64,000 nt of DNA from Streptomyces sp. NBC_01142 (lineage in GTDB: Bacteria > Actinomycetota > Actinomycetes > Streptomycetales > Streptomycetaceae), in the NCBI RefSeq assembly GCF_026341125.1, contig NZ_JAPEOR010000002.1, forward strand, positions 806,001 through 870,000. Reading direction: 5' to 3'. Positions 40,352 through 49,448 of the stretch are shown here, one piece after another. The notes beneath the pieces were generated by a model. That model did no database searches. It had not been told where the DNA came from and worked only from the letters and a program-made list of their open reading frames with translations. Numbering within the stretch: position 1 is the first letter of the stretch; each line of letters starts with the position of its first letter. Position numbers and translations under genes: made by a program.

Positions 40352-40492
40352 CCGCCTCTGTCCTTCCCGTGGGGGCGCCGGAGGCCGGGATTGGGTCCTT
40401 GCGTCCAAACAGCGCCGATCTTTGTCCATGGACCGGCTCACCGCCAGGGGGCGATCGTTGGTCGCGGTACGTGACCAAGTGAGGGGCGGAAC

Positions 40493-42277
40493 GTGGCTGA
40501 GTTCACGGTCGGTGATACGGACTTTCTGGTGGACGGGCGGCCGGTGCGGCTGCTGTCGGGGGCGCTGCACTACTTCCGGGTGCACGAGGCACAGTGGGAC
40601 CACCGGCTGGCGATGCTGCGGGCCATGGGGCTGAACTGCGTCGAGACGTACGTCCCGTGGAACCTGCACGAGCCCGAGCCCGGCCGGTACGCCGACGCGG
40701 AGGCGCTGGGGCGGTTCCTGGACGCCGCGCACGCTGCGGGGCTGTGCGCGATCGTGCGCCCGGGGCCGTACATCTGCGCCGAGTGGGAGAACGGCGGGCT
40801 GCCGCACTGGCTGACCGGCCGCCTCGGACGGCGCGCGCGCACGGACGACGCCGAGTACCTGGGGCATGTGGAGCGGTGGTTCACGCGGCTGCTGCCGCAG
40901 GTCGTGGAGCGCCAGATCGGACTCGGCGGGCCGGTGATCATGGTTCAGGTCGAGAACGAGTACGGCAGTTACGGCTCCGACCAGGGCTATCTGCGCCACC
41001 TCGTGGAACTGCTGCAGAGCTGCGGAGTGACGGTCCCGCTGTTCACCTCCGACGGGCCCGAGGACCATATGCTGACCGGCGGTTCGGTGCCGGGCGTGCT
41101 CGCGACGGCGAACTTCGGGTCCGGCGCGCGGGAGGCGTTCGAGACGCTGCGCCGCCATCGGCCCACCGGGCCGCTGATGTCCATGGAGTTCTGGTGCGGC
41201 TGGTTCGACCACTGGGGCGGGGACCATGTCGTACGCGATCCGGCGGACGCCGCGGCAGCGCTGCGCGAGATCCTGGAGTGCGGCGCCTCGGTCAACATCT
41301 ACATGGCGCACGGCGGCACGAACTTCGCCGGCTGGGCGGGAGCCAACCGGGGTGGCGGCGCACTGCACATGGCCGAGCTCCAGCCGGACGTCACGTCGTA
41401 CGACTACGACGCGCCGGTCGACGAGTCCGGGCGGCCGACGGAGAAGTTCTGGCTGTTCCGGGAGGTGCTCGCGCAGTACGGGGAGGGGCCGCTGCCGGAG
41501 CCGCCGCCCGCCCCCGCCCGGCTCGGCACCCCGGTGCGGGCGGAGCTCGCCGAGTGGGCGCCGCTGGGGGACGTACTGGAGGTGCTCGGCGGGCCGGAGA
41601 CGGAGACTCCCGTGCCGCCGTCCTTCGAAGAGCTGGACGTGGACCGCGGTCTCGTCCGCTACCGGGTCGACGTCCCGGGACCGCGGCAGCCGTATCCGCT
41701 GAGCCTCCCGGGTCTGCGGGACCGGGCCGTTGTGTACGTCGACGGGGTACGGGCCGGTGTGCTGAACGGCGAGAACACGGTGCTGGAGGAGCCGGTGGCG
41801 GGGCCCGCGGCAGTGGAACTGTGGGTGGAGTCGCTGGGGCGCGTCAACTACGGGCCGCGCACTGGCGAGTCCAAGGGGATCACCGGCGGCGTACTGCACG
41901 AGCGGCAGTATCTGCACGGCGTACGGGCGCGGGGGCTGCGGCTGGATGCGTTCGAGGAGGCGGGCGCGGTCGCCAAGGTGCCCTTCCGCGCGGCCGGGGA
42001 GTGGGCACCGGGCCTGTACCGGGGCGCCTTCGAGGTGAGCTCTCCGGGCGACGCGTCGCTGGAACTGCCGGGCTGGGGGCGCGGCTTCGTCTGGGTGAAC
42101 GGCTTCAATCTCGGCCGCTACTGGTCGGTGGGCCCGCAGCGCGCGCTGTACGTCCCCGGGCCGGTGCTGCGCGCGGGCACGAACGAGGTGTGGGTGCTGG
42201 AGCTGGAGAGCGCGGGAGCGCCTGAGGGCGATGGCGTTGGCGTTGGCGTTGGCGAGAGGGTTGTTCGCCTCTCCTGA
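40493..42277 (+). CDS. GH35 beta-galactosidase
   Basis: This 594-aa retaining glycoside hydrolase removes terminal beta-galactose. The (beta/alpha)8 domain (residues 1-320) shows RLLSGALHYFRVHEAQWDHRLAMLRAMGLNCVETYVPWNLHEP, the acid/base Glu in MVQVENEYGSYG and the nucleophile Glu in LMSMEFWCGWFDHWGG. Two jelly-roll domains follow. No signal peptide is present, so it acts on imported sugars. The GTG at 40493 has GAGGGG before it. The extreme C-terminus carries a GCGTTG triplicate encoding VGVGVG. Neighbouring transport genes are absent. Confidence 0.94.
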   Translation: MAEFTVGDTDFLVDGRPVRLLSGALHYFRVHEAQWDHRLAMLRAMGLNCVETYVPWNLHEPEPGRYADAEALGRFLDAAHAAGLCAIVRPGPYICAEWENGGLPHWLTGRLGRRARTDDAEYLGHVERWFTRLLPQVVERQIGLGGPVIMVQVENEYGSYGSDQGYLRHLVELLQSCGVTVPLFTSDGPEDHMLTGGSVPGVLATANFGSGAREAFETLRRHRPTGPLMSMEFWCGWFDHWGGDHVVRDPADAAAALREILECGASVNIYMAHGGTNFAGWAGANRGGGALHMAELQPDVTSYDYDAPVDESGRPTEKFWLFREVLAQYGEGPLPEPPPAPARLGTPVRAELAEWAPLGDVLEVLGGPETETPVPPSFEELDVDRGLVRYRVDVPGPRQPYPLSLPGLRDRAVVYVDGVRAGVLNGENTVLEEPVAGPAAVELWVESLGRVNYGPRTGESKGITGGVLHERQYLHGVRARGLRLDAFEEAGAVAKVPFRAAGEWAPGLYRGAFEVSSPGDASLELPGWGRGFVWVNGFNLGRYWSVGPQRALYVPGPVLRAGTNEVWVLELESAGAPEGDGVGVGVGERVVRLS

Positions 42278-42345
42278 GCCGTACCGCCGCGCAGCCGCCC
42301 CGCCGTTCACCCGCCCTGCCGTCCTGCGGGTCCTGCCGTACAACA

Positions 42346-42387
42346 GAGGGGCAGATGCCGGACCGACGCGTCCGGCACCTGCCCCTC
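42346..42387. terminator. bidirectional terminator between GH35 and trypsin genes
   Basis: An 18-bp stem with one mismatch (42346-42363 with 42370-42387; core TGCCGGAC/GTCCGGCA) has a 6-nt loop. It lies midway between the converging stops at 42277 and 42399. Confidence 0.85.
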
Positions 42388-42398
42388 CCTCTCACGTG

Positions 42399-43265
<867 letters not shown>

Positions 43266-43310
43266 TTATGGAGAGTGGATCAGCCGCCCCACAAGGAGCA
43301 GTTTTCGGCC

Positions 43311-44285
43311 ATGGTCATCAGCGGGGATTCGCCCCCTGCCCCCGTACAGTTGAGTCCGGCCGACCGTCGCGCACAGGGGGTACGGAACGTGGTGAACGGC
43401 AGCGAGGTGGTACGCGGCTTCCCGCATCTCGACACCGTGCGGGCGGCGATCACCGCGCTCTACCGGCGGCTGTCCCCCGAGGGCGTGCACTCCTACGCCC
43501 CCAGCGTCCTGCCGGCCGATGTGGCCTTCGCCGACCAGGACGATCTGCACCTCGGCGCACAGCGCGTCGCCCGCGCCCTCGTCCAGCATCTGCGGCTGCC
43601 CGACGCGCGGATGATCGTGAGCTTCCGCGAAATGCGCCATGCCGCAAGCGTCGAACTCACCGCGGGTCCCGAGTACTTCATCGAGCTCAACGACCGCTTC
43701 CGTACACACCGCCGGGACATCGGCGCTGCCCTCGCGCACGAGATCATGCATGTGCTGCTGCACAGACTGGACCTCTCGTTCCCCGGCACCCGGGACAACG
43801 AGATCCTCACCGACACCGCGACCACCTACCTCGGCGCGGGCTGGCTGCTGCTCGACGCGTTCCGCGAGGACAGCGTCTCCAGCCAGAAACTGGGCTACCT
43901 CACGCCCGAGGAGTTCGGGTATGTACTGGCCAAACGGGCGATCGCCCTCGACGAGGATCCCTCGCCGTGGTTCACCAGCCCGCAGGGATACACGGCGTAC
44001 ACCAAGGGCCGTGCCCAGGCGCTGCGCGACGCCCAGCAGCCCCCGCTGACCACCGCGGGCTGGACGGGCCGGCACCGCTACGCCAAGGACCGACGCCACG
44101 CCAGGGAGCATCCGGACCCTGCCCCGCCGGACGACTCCGTCGCGTACGCCTTCGAAAGCGACCCCGACGGGATGCGCGTCTCCTTCCCGTGCCCCACCTG
44201 CCTCCAGCGCATCCGCGTTCCCGTGCGGGGGCGGGTGCGCGCCCGCTGCGGGCTGTGCCGGACCATCCTCGAATGCGACACCTGA
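43311..44285 (+). CDS. HExxH putative metallopeptidase with C-terminal zinc ribbon
   Basis: I do not recognise a named family for this 324-aa protein. The centre has a zincin-type helix, IGAALAHEIMHVLLHRLDLS (HEIMH near residue 143), followed 16-20 residues later by a conserved-looking acidic stretch, NEILTDTATTYLGAG, that could give the third ligand. The final 35 residues form a zinc ribbon (CPTC and CGLC pairs). No signal peptide is present, so it is probably cytoplasmic. ATG 43311 has AAGGAG 12 bases before; GTG 43275 is an alternative. It is divergent from the trypsin gene and 23 bp before the ankyrin gene, possibly in an operon with it. Confidence 0.75.
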   Translation: MVISGDSPPAPVQLSPADRRAQGVRNVVNGSEVVRGFPHLDTVRAAITALYRRLSPEGVHSYAPSVLPADVAFADQDDLHLGAQRVARALVQHLRLPDARMIVSFREMRHAASVELTAGPEYFIELNDRFRTHRRDIGAALAHEIMHVLLHRLDLSFPGTRDNEILTDTATTYLGAGWLLLDAFREDSVSSQKLGYLTPEEFGYVLAKRAIALDEDPSPWFTSPQGYTAYTKGRAQALRDAQQPPLTTAGWTGRHRYAKDRRHAREHPDPAPPDDSVAYAFESDPDGMRVSFPCPTCLQRIRVPVRGRVRARCGLCRTILECDT

Positions 44286-44308
44286 CCGGACGACCGTAGG
44301 GTCGAAGC

Positions 44309-45841
44309 ATGACGAAAGAGCCGACAGCAGGCGTGGCCGACCTGTTCGAGGCGGTGCACGCCGGCGAGGACGACGTCGTCGTGGGGCTGCTCAGGGCCGG
44401 GATACCCGTCGATGCGACCGACGAGGACGGGCAGACGCCGCTCTATCTGGCGGCGGTGAGCGACGAGGTGGGCATCGTGCGGCTGCTGCTGGCCGCGGGC
44501 GCCGCGCCCGAGCGGGCCGGCGGCCCCGACGCCGGGGACCTTCCGCTGTGCGGGGCCGCGGTCGGCGGGCACACCGAGGTGGTCCGGGCGCTGCTCGCCG
44601 CGGGCGCCCGGCCCGATCTGCCGGAGGCGTACGGCTTCACGGCCATGGCCTGGGCGGTGGGCCAGGGGCACGCCGCAACGGTCGAGGCGCTGCTGGAGTA
44701 CGGCGCCGACCCCGATCTGCCGGGCCCGAACGGTGAGCCGCCGCTGGTGTCGGCCGCCCGCCGCGGCTCCCCGTCGACGGTGCGGGCACTGCTGCGGCAC
44801 GGCGCCGCGTCGAAGGACGCGGCACTGGCGGAGGCCCGGCAATGGCTCGTACGGGATGTGGAGCGGGAGCTGCGGGAGGGGCTGCTGCGGGCGTACGGGG
44901 AAAGCGAGGGGTACGAGGCCGACTCGCGGCGGGTCGAGGAGGACGGCGGGGTCACCGTCGTCGTCGAACTGCTGCGGGACGGCGAGCCCATGGCGGGCAA
45001 TGAGCAGCAGACCGGCCACGGTGCGATCGCCACGCTGCTGGAGGGCGAGCTGGGGATCCAGACGCCGTACGCGGACCTGGCCGAACGCGCCCTGCGCTGC
45101 GGGGACCCGGACCAGGACGACTGGATCGAGTCGGTGACGGCGCTGTGGCGGCGCGGCGACGAGGAGACCTTCCAGGCTGCGGCGGCCTGGTGCGCGAGCG
45201 ACGACCCGCTGCGGCAGGCATTCGCGGCGGACGTACTGGCGCAACTGGGCTTCACGAGCACGGTGACGGCGGACGGACACCCCGGGCCCCGGCGGCCGTT
45301 CGCCGCGCGGGCGTTGCCCTTGCTGCGCGAGTTGTCCCGTGAGGCGCAGGAGCCGGAATTGATCCAGGCGGTTGTCCTCGGGCTCGGCCACCACGGGGAT
45401 CCGGCCGCGCTGCCCGAGATCCTGCGGCATGCCGGGCATCCGGATGCGGAGGTGCGTCACCGGGTGGCGCTGGCGCTGGGCGGGCTCGTGCCGAACGACC
45501 ATGCGGACGGCATCGAGACGCTGATCGCGATGAGCCGGGACGCGGACGCCCATGTCAGGGACTGGGCGACCATGGCGCTGGCGGGCGTGGAAGCCGATAC
45601 GCACCGGATCCGCGAGGCGCTCGCGGCACGGCTCAACGACCCGGACGCGGACACCGCGGCCGAGGCGGCCAGGGGGCTGGCGATGCGTCAGGATCCCCGT
45701 GCCGCTCAGGCGTTGACGCGCCTGCTGGCGGACGAGGACCCGGACGGCTACGCCCGCGACACCGCCGCGGATGCCGTGCGGCACATACAGGACGAGCGGC
45801 TCAGGCGCCGCCTGGAAGGAACGTCGCCGCGCTGCCGCTGA
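44309..45841 (+). CDS. ankyrin-repeat plus HEAT-repeat protein
   Basis: Residues 1-165 of this 510-aa cytoplasmic-looking protein hold about four to five ankyrin repeats (DEDGQTPLYLAAVSDEVGIVRLLLAAGA, YGFTAMAWAVGQGHAATVEALLEYGADP and so on). Residues 290-500 hold HEAT-like helical repeats (DPLRQAFAADVLAQLG, DAEVRHRVALALGGL, DAHVRDWATMALAG, DADTAAEAARGLAM). Both parts are protein-binding scaffolds, and no catalytic site is seen. The partner is unknown; the HExxH protein encoded just upstream is a candidate. A 73-bp tandem repeat begins right after the stop. Confidence 0.85.
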   Translation: MTKEPTAGVADLFEAVHAGEDDVVVGLLRAGIPVDATDEDGQTPLYLAAVSDEVGIVRLLLAAGAAPERAGGPDAGDLPLCGAAVGGHTEVVRALLAAGARPDLPEAYGFTAMAWAVGQGHAATVEALLEYGADPDLPGPNGEPPLVSAARRGSPSTVRALLRHGAASKDAALAEARQWLVRDVERELREGLLRAYGESEGYEADSRRVEEDGGVTVVVELLRDGEPMAGNEQQTGHGAIATLLEGELGIQTPYADLAERALRCGDPDQDDWIESVTALWRRGDEETFQAAAAWCASDDPLRQAFAADVLAQLGFTSTVTADGHPGPRRPFAARALPLLRELSREAQEPELIQAVVLGLGHHGDPAALPEILRHAGHPDAEVRHRVALALGGLVPNDHADGIETLIAMSRDADAHVRDWATMALAGVEADTHRIREALAARLNDPDADTAAEAARGLAMRQDPRAAQALTRLLADEDPDGYARDTAADAVRHIQDERLRRRLEGTSPRCR

Positions 45842-45855
45842 CGGATCCCGGCGCA

Positions 45856-46071
45856 CCCGCGCCTGCGGCTCTGCCCGTGGCGGCAGTGGAGGCGGCGCGG
45901 GCTCGGTCGGCCCGGTTCCGTACGCCTGCCCGCGCCTGCGGCTCTGTCCGTGGCGGCAGTGGAGGCGGCGCGGGCTCGGTCGGCCCGGTTCCGTACGCCT
46001 GCCCGCGCCCGGCCTGCCGGTTCGGCCCGGTTCCGTACACCTGCCGCGCCCGGCCTGCCGGTTCGGCCCGG
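45856..46071. repeat. 73-bp tandem repeat with shorter derived units
   Basis: Two 73-bp copies (45856-45928 and 45929-46001) differ by one base. Two diverged shorter units (46002-46043 and 46044-46071) share the words CCCGCGCC, CCGGTT and CGTACNCCTG. The array fills the whole space between the ankyrin gene and the barstar gene stop. It encodes no plausible protein and is not CRISPR-like, as there are no unique spacers. Confidence 0.9.
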
Positions 46072-46073
46072 CC

Positions 46074-46460
46074 TCACCGGAGCCGCAGCGCACCCGGCGC
46101 CCGCTCCTCCATGATCCGCACCAGCCAGTCGAAGACGGTCGCACCCTGCCCCGCCTCCGCCCGGTCCAGCTCCTCCTGGACCGCGGCCCTGTTCTGCGGA
46201 TGGACTCGGCCCAGCCGCAGCCGAAGCTGTCGTACGGTCTCGTCCCGCCCCAGCGCCCGGCGGGAGAGTTCGTGGTCGCGCCACTCGATGACGAAGTCGC
46301 CGTCGTCCGGCGTCCCGAAGCCGCCGCCGAGGCAGTCCGCGAAGGCGTCGAGGTTGCGGCCGAAGTATCCGCCCGGCCCGTTCACGGCTTCGCCGATCAC
46401 CTGCCAGAAGCTCTCCAGGCCGGCGACCTCCGCCCCGTCGATCACATAGGTCCTGGTCAC
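46074..46460 (-). CDS. barstar-family ribonuclease inhibitor
   Basis: This 128-aa cytoplasmic protein would bind and block the RNase encoded just upstream before its export. The barstar core is clear: YVIDGAEVAGLESFWQVIGEAV, GYFGRNLDAFADCLGGGFG with the acidic RNase-binding helix, and FVIEWRDHELSRRAL. The tail (about 30 residues beyond classical barstar) is Arg/Glu-rich. Gene order is RNase then barstar on the same strand, with 35 bp between them. Confidence 0.88.
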   Translation of the reverse strand: MTRTYVIDGAEVAGLESFWQVIGEAVNGPGGYFGRNLDAFADCLGGGFGTPDDGDFVIEWRDHELSRRALGRDETVRQLRLRLGRVHPQNRAAVQEELDRAEAGQGATVFDWLVRIMEERAPGALRLR

Positions 46461-46495
46461 GGGGCGGAGGTTACCGGGGAAGGAGGTTTCCTGGC

Positions 46496-46900
46496 TCAGC
46501 AGCCGTGGTCGACGAGGTCGAACGACTCGTAGTGGTCGGCGGTGTAGTAGTCCTCCTCCTGTGCCTCGTCGCCGGTGACGAGGCGGCGGGCGCCCCGGTG
46601 GGACGAGCCCGGCGTCTTGACGGTGTACTCGTGGTAGTAGCCGGTCGACTGCGACGGCAGGATGCCCTCGCGGTTCTGGAAGACGGTGCCGTCCTGGGGA
46701 TACGGGAACGGCCCGTCCGACTCGATCAGGCCGAGGGTGTCGTGCGCCTGCGAGGGGAGGTCGGAGTAGCAGATCTCACCGACGGCGGCGGAGGTGAACT
46801 CCGGTGCGGCCGCGGCCTGTCCGCCGATGAGCAGGGTCGAGACAAGGGCGGCGACGCCGCCGAGCGTGGCGATTCGTGGGGGGATTCGCATACGCACCAT
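46496..46900 (-). CDS. secreted guanyl-specific ribonuclease (RNase Sa/St type)
   Basis: A signal peptide (about 1-30, ending GGQAAAAPE) is followed by a microbial RNase N1/T1 domain of about 100 residues. Catalytic residues are recognisable: Glu in YYHEYTVKTPG, Arg in HRGARRLVTGD and His in YYTADHYESFD. Two Cys (in GEICYSDLP and at VDHGC) form the single disulfide of RNase Sa. It cleaves RNA after G, probably for nutrition or competition. Starts at 46900 and 46891 are both possible; neither has a strong ribosome binding site. Confidence 0.88.
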   Translation of the reverse strand: MVRMRIPPRIATLGGVAALVSTLLIGGQAAAAPEFTSAAVGEICYSDLPSQAHDTLGLIESDGPFPYPQDGTVFQNREGILPSQSTGYYHEYTVKTPGSSHRGARRLVTGDEAQEEDYYTADHYESFDLVDHGC

Positions 46901-46915
46901 TGATGCGCGTAGACC

Positions 46916-46927
46916 TTGACGCGTCAA
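46916..46927. promoter_or_regulatory. perfect palindrome TTGACGCGTCAA before the RNase gene
   Basis: This 12-bp perfect palindrome starts 16 bases upstream of the RNase start codon, inside the expected promoter (TTGACG could be a -35). It is a candidate operator or promoter element for the RNase/barstar operon. Confidence 0.45.
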
Positions 46928-47006
46928 TGACAACTTGGCCGAATTTCCCGGAAGTTAACGCTACTCGGCCCCATCGGCACGGGAACTTCACCCGTTGTCC
47001 GCGCGG

Positions 47007-47888
47007 CTACCGCAGGCCGTACACGGGCTGCGGCGGCTCGGCCTCCGCGAGCAGTTCCAGCGCTGCCGCACCCGCCTCGGCCGGAGTCCGGCGCGCACCC
47101 TTGTCGGCGGTGGGGCCCGGCCGCCAGCCTTCCATGACAGTGATGCGGCCTGCCTCCACCTCGAAGACCCGGCCGCTCACGCCCGTACTGGCGTCGGAGC
47201 CGAGCCAGACGACGAGCGGTGAGACATCCTCGGGCAGGGCGGAAAGACCCGCGAAGAACTCCTCCGTCATACGGGTACGGGCCGCCGGCGCGATGGCGTT
47301 GACCTGCACGCCGTACCGGCCCATCTCGGCCGACGCGACCAGGGTCAGGCCGATGATTCCGGCCTTGGCGGCCGCATAGTTGCCCTGGCCGACGCTGCCC
47401 AGCAACCCTGCCCCGGATGTCGTGTTGACCACCCGGGCCGCCACCGGCCGCCCCGCCCCGGCCTCGGAACGCCAGTGCGCGGCGGCATGCTTGAGCGGCA
47501 GGAAATGGCCCTTCAGATGCACCCGCATCACGGCGTCCCAGTCGTCCTCGCCGAGGTTGACGAGCATCCGGTCACGCAGAAAACCCGCGTTGTTGACCAG
47601 GGTGTCGAGCCGGCCGTACGTCTCCAGTGCGGCGGCGACGAGAGACGTGGCACCCTCCGTCGTCGCGATGTCGCCGCCGTGCGCCAGCGCTTCGCCGCCC
47701 GCCGCCCGGATCTCGTCGACGACCTGCTGGGCCGGGCCGGTGGAGCAACCCGCCCCGTCCAGGCCCACGCCCAGGTCGTTGACGACGACCTTCGCGCCCT
47801 CGGCGGCGAAGGCGAGCGCATGGGCCCGCCCGAGACCGCGCCCGGCACCCGTCACGATCACCACACGCCCCTCGCAGATTCGGGTCAT
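47007..47888 (-). CDS. short-chain dehydrogenase of the KstR2 (HIP) cluster, Rv3548c-like
   Basis: This 293-aa NAD(P)-dependent oxidoreductase has a cofactor motif VIVTGAGRGLGRAHAL, NNAG in LDTLVNNAGFLRD, catalytic Ser in VVNTTSGAGLLG and Tyr/Lys in GNYAAAKAG. The insert GVGLDGAGCSTGPAQQVVDEI after strand 2 is typical of the larger hydroxyacyl-CoA dehydrogenase-like SDRs. By position it matches the first SDR beside echA20 in mycobacteria. The ATG at 47888 follows AAGGAG and sits 2 bp from the upstream SDR's stop, so the two are coupled. The substrate is inferred to be a steroid-ring acyl-CoA. Confidence 0.85.
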   Translation of the reverse strand: MTRICEGRVVIVTGAGRGLGRAHALAFAAEGAKVVVNDLGVGLDGAGCSTGPAQQVVDEIRAAGGEALAHGGDIATTEGATSLVAAALETYGRLDTLVNNAGFLRDRMLVNLGEDDWDAVMRVHLKGHFLPLKHAAAHWRSEAGAGRPVAARVVNTTSGAGLLGSVGQGNYAAAKAGIIGLTLVASAEMGRYGVQVNAIAPAARTRMTEEFFAGLSALPEDVSPLVVWLGSDASTGVSGRVFEVEAGRITVMEGWRPGPTADKGARRTPAEAGAAALELLAEAEPPQPVYGLR

Positions 47889-47889
47889 C

Positions 47890-48642
47890 TCACGTCTCCT
47901 TGTTGACAGTTGCGGCATCGAGGAAGGCGGGGCGCTCCCCGCCCCCGTGCACGAGCAGCGAGGCCCCGCTCACATAGGCCGCCCGCTCCGAGGCGAGGAA
48001 GACGGCCGCGTCACCGATCTCCGAGGGCTCCGCCAGCCGCCCCAGGGGCACGGTGCGACCGACCGCCGCGATCCCCTCCTCATCCCCGTAGTGCAGCCGG
48101 GACAGCTCGGTGCGGACCATGCCGAGGACGAGTGTGTTCACCCGTACCTCGGGCGCCCACTCCACAGCCATGGAGCGGGCCAGATTCTCCAGTCCGGCCT
48201 TCGCCGCCCCGTACGCCGCCGACCCCGGCGACGGGCGGCCGCCACTGACGCTGCCGATCATCACGATCGACCCACGGGCCGCCTTGAGAAGCTCGTACGC
48301 CGCGAGTGACGCGGTCAGCGGCGCGGTGAGATTGAGCTCGATCACCCGGGCGTGGCGGGCGGCGTCGCCTGCACCGAGCAGCCGGTACGGTGTCCCGCCC
48401 GCATTGTTGACCAGGGTGTCCAGTCGGCCGTACCGCACCGCGACCTTGTCGAAGAACTCCCCCACCGCAGCCGGATCGCGCACGTCGAGCGGTACGAACT
48501 CGGCCCCGGCAACGGGGGCTTCGGGCGCTCTGCGGGCACAGACCACCACCTCGGCGCCCGCCCGCAGGAACGCCCGCGCGATGCCCGCGCCCACGCCCCG
48601 CGTGCCGCCGGTGACGACGGCAACCCTCCCGTCCAGCTCCAT
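47890..48642 (-). CDS. short-chain dehydrogenase of the KstR2 (HIP) cluster, Rv3549c-like
   Basis: This 250-aa classical SDR has TGGTRGVGAG for the cofactor, NNAG in LDTLVNNAGGTPYRL, Ser in MIGSVSGGRPSPGSAAYGAAKAG and the Tyr/Lys pair there. It is the first gene of a two-SDR minus-strand operon, divergent from echA20 across a palindromic operator. The ATG at 48642 has GAAGG eight to nine bases before, and that ribosome binding site lies inside the left arm of the extended inverted repeat. Confidence 0.87.
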   Translation of the reverse strand: MELDGRVAVVTGGTRGVGAGIARAFLRAGAEVVVCARRAPEAPVAGAEFVPLDVRDPAAVGEFFDKVAVRYGRLDTLVNNAGGTPYRLLGAGDAARHARVIELNLTAPLTASLAAYELLKAARGSIVMIGSVSGGRPSPGSAAYGAAKAGLENLARSMAVEWAPEVRVNTLVLGMVRTELSRLHYGDEEGIAAVGRTVPLGRLAEPSEIGDAAVFLASERAAYVSGASLLVHGGGERPAFLDAATVNKET

Positions 48643-48647
48643 CGGCT

Positions 48648-48688
48648 GCTACCTTCCTCACCTAACAAATGTTTGGTGGAAAGGTAGC
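48648..48688. promoter_or_regulatory. KstR2-like operator in a 41-bp extended inverted repeat
   Basis: CCTAACAAATGTTTGGTGG (48661-48679) matches 8 of 10 fixed positions of the mycobacterial KstR2 motif as I recall it (AnCAAGnnCTTGnT). It is almost the reverse complement of a second site at 56994-57013. Outside it GCTACCTTCC (48648-48657) mirrors GGAAAGGTAGC (48678-48688). It sits between the SDR operon and echA20, so one regulator dimer pair could silence both. Confidence 0.8.
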
Positions 48689-48698
48689 TGATCCGCTC

Positions 48699-49448
48699 AT
48701 GGGTGTCTCCACCGCAAGCCCTGAGAAGGGCATCTCCCTCGTCACGGTCGACTTCCCACCCGTCAACGCCCTTCCCGTACAGGGCTGGTACGACCTCGCC
48801 GACGCGCTGCGCGCGGCCGGACGCGACCCGCAGATCCGCTGTGTCGTGCTGGCCGCCGCGGGACGGGGCTTCAACGCGGGTGTCGACATCAAGGAGATGC
48901 AGCGCGACACCGGACACACCGCCCTGATCGGCGCGAACCGCGGCTGCTCCGAGGCGTTCGCCGCGGTGTACGAGTGCGAGGTGCCCGTCGTCGCCGCGGT
49001 GAACGGCTTCTGCCTGGGCGGCGGCATCGGCCTCGTCGGCAACGCGGACGCGATCGTCGCCTCCGACGACGCCACCTTCGGACTGCCCGAGCTGGACCGG
49101 GGCGCCCTCGGCGCGGCCACCCATCTCGCCCGCCTTGTCCCCCAGCATCTGATGCGCGCGCTGTACTACACCTCGCGCACCGCCACCGCGCAGGAGCTGC
49201 ACGCCCACGGCTCGGTCTGGAAGGTCGTCCCGCGCGACGAACTGGCGGCGGCCGCACTGGAGCTGGCGCGGGAGATCGCGCGGAAGGACAGCTGCCTCAT
49301 CCGGCTGGCCAAGGCCGCCATCAACGGCATCGACCCCGTCGACGTACGCCGCAGTTACCGCTTCGAGCAGGGCTTCACCTTCGAGGCCAACCTCAGCGGG
49401 GTCGCCGACCGCGTCCGCGACACCTTCGGGAAGGAAGAGCAGTCGTGA
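48699..49448 (+). CDS. echA20: EchA20-type enoyl-CoA hydratase/hydrolase, steroid ring D opening
   Basis: This 249-aa crotonase-fold protein resembles mycobacterial EchA20 throughout, as I remember it: VTVDFPPVNALPVQGWYDLADAL, GRGFNAGVDIKEMQRDTGHTALIGANRGC, NGFCLGGGIGLVGNADAIVASDDATFGLPELDRGALGAATHLARLVPQHLMR. EchA20 opens ring D of the HIEC-CoA intermediate. It heads echA20-ipdA-ipdB-ipdC. The ATG at 48699 is chosen by alignment memory; the nearest purine-rich tract (GGAAAGG) is 14 bases away. The alternative ATG at 48669 lies inside the operator. Confidence 0.9.
   Translation: MGVSTASPEKGISLVTVDFPPVNALPVQGWYDLADALRAAGRDPQIRCVVLAAAGRGFNAGVDIKEMQRDTGHTALIGANRGCSEAFAAVYECEVPVVAAVNGFCLGGGIGLVGNADAIVASDDATFGLPELDRGALGAATHLARLVPQHLMRALYYTSRTATAQELHAHGSVWKVVPRDELAAAALELAREIARKDSCLIRLAKAAINGIDPVDVRRSYRFEQGFTFEANLSGVADRVRDTFGKEEQS

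Noticed and set aside
40352..40492. Specific operator for the AraC protein in the GH35 promoter region
   Set aside because: A small TCCATGGA palindrome is present, but AraC sites are usually direct repeats and none was clear.
45856..46071. CRISPR array
   Set aside because: Repeats are contiguous with no unique spacers of constant length and no cas genes nearby.
48669..48698. ATG at 48669 as start of echA20
   Set aside because: It sits inside the operator palindrome, has no ribosome binding site, and adds ten residues not expected for EchA20.
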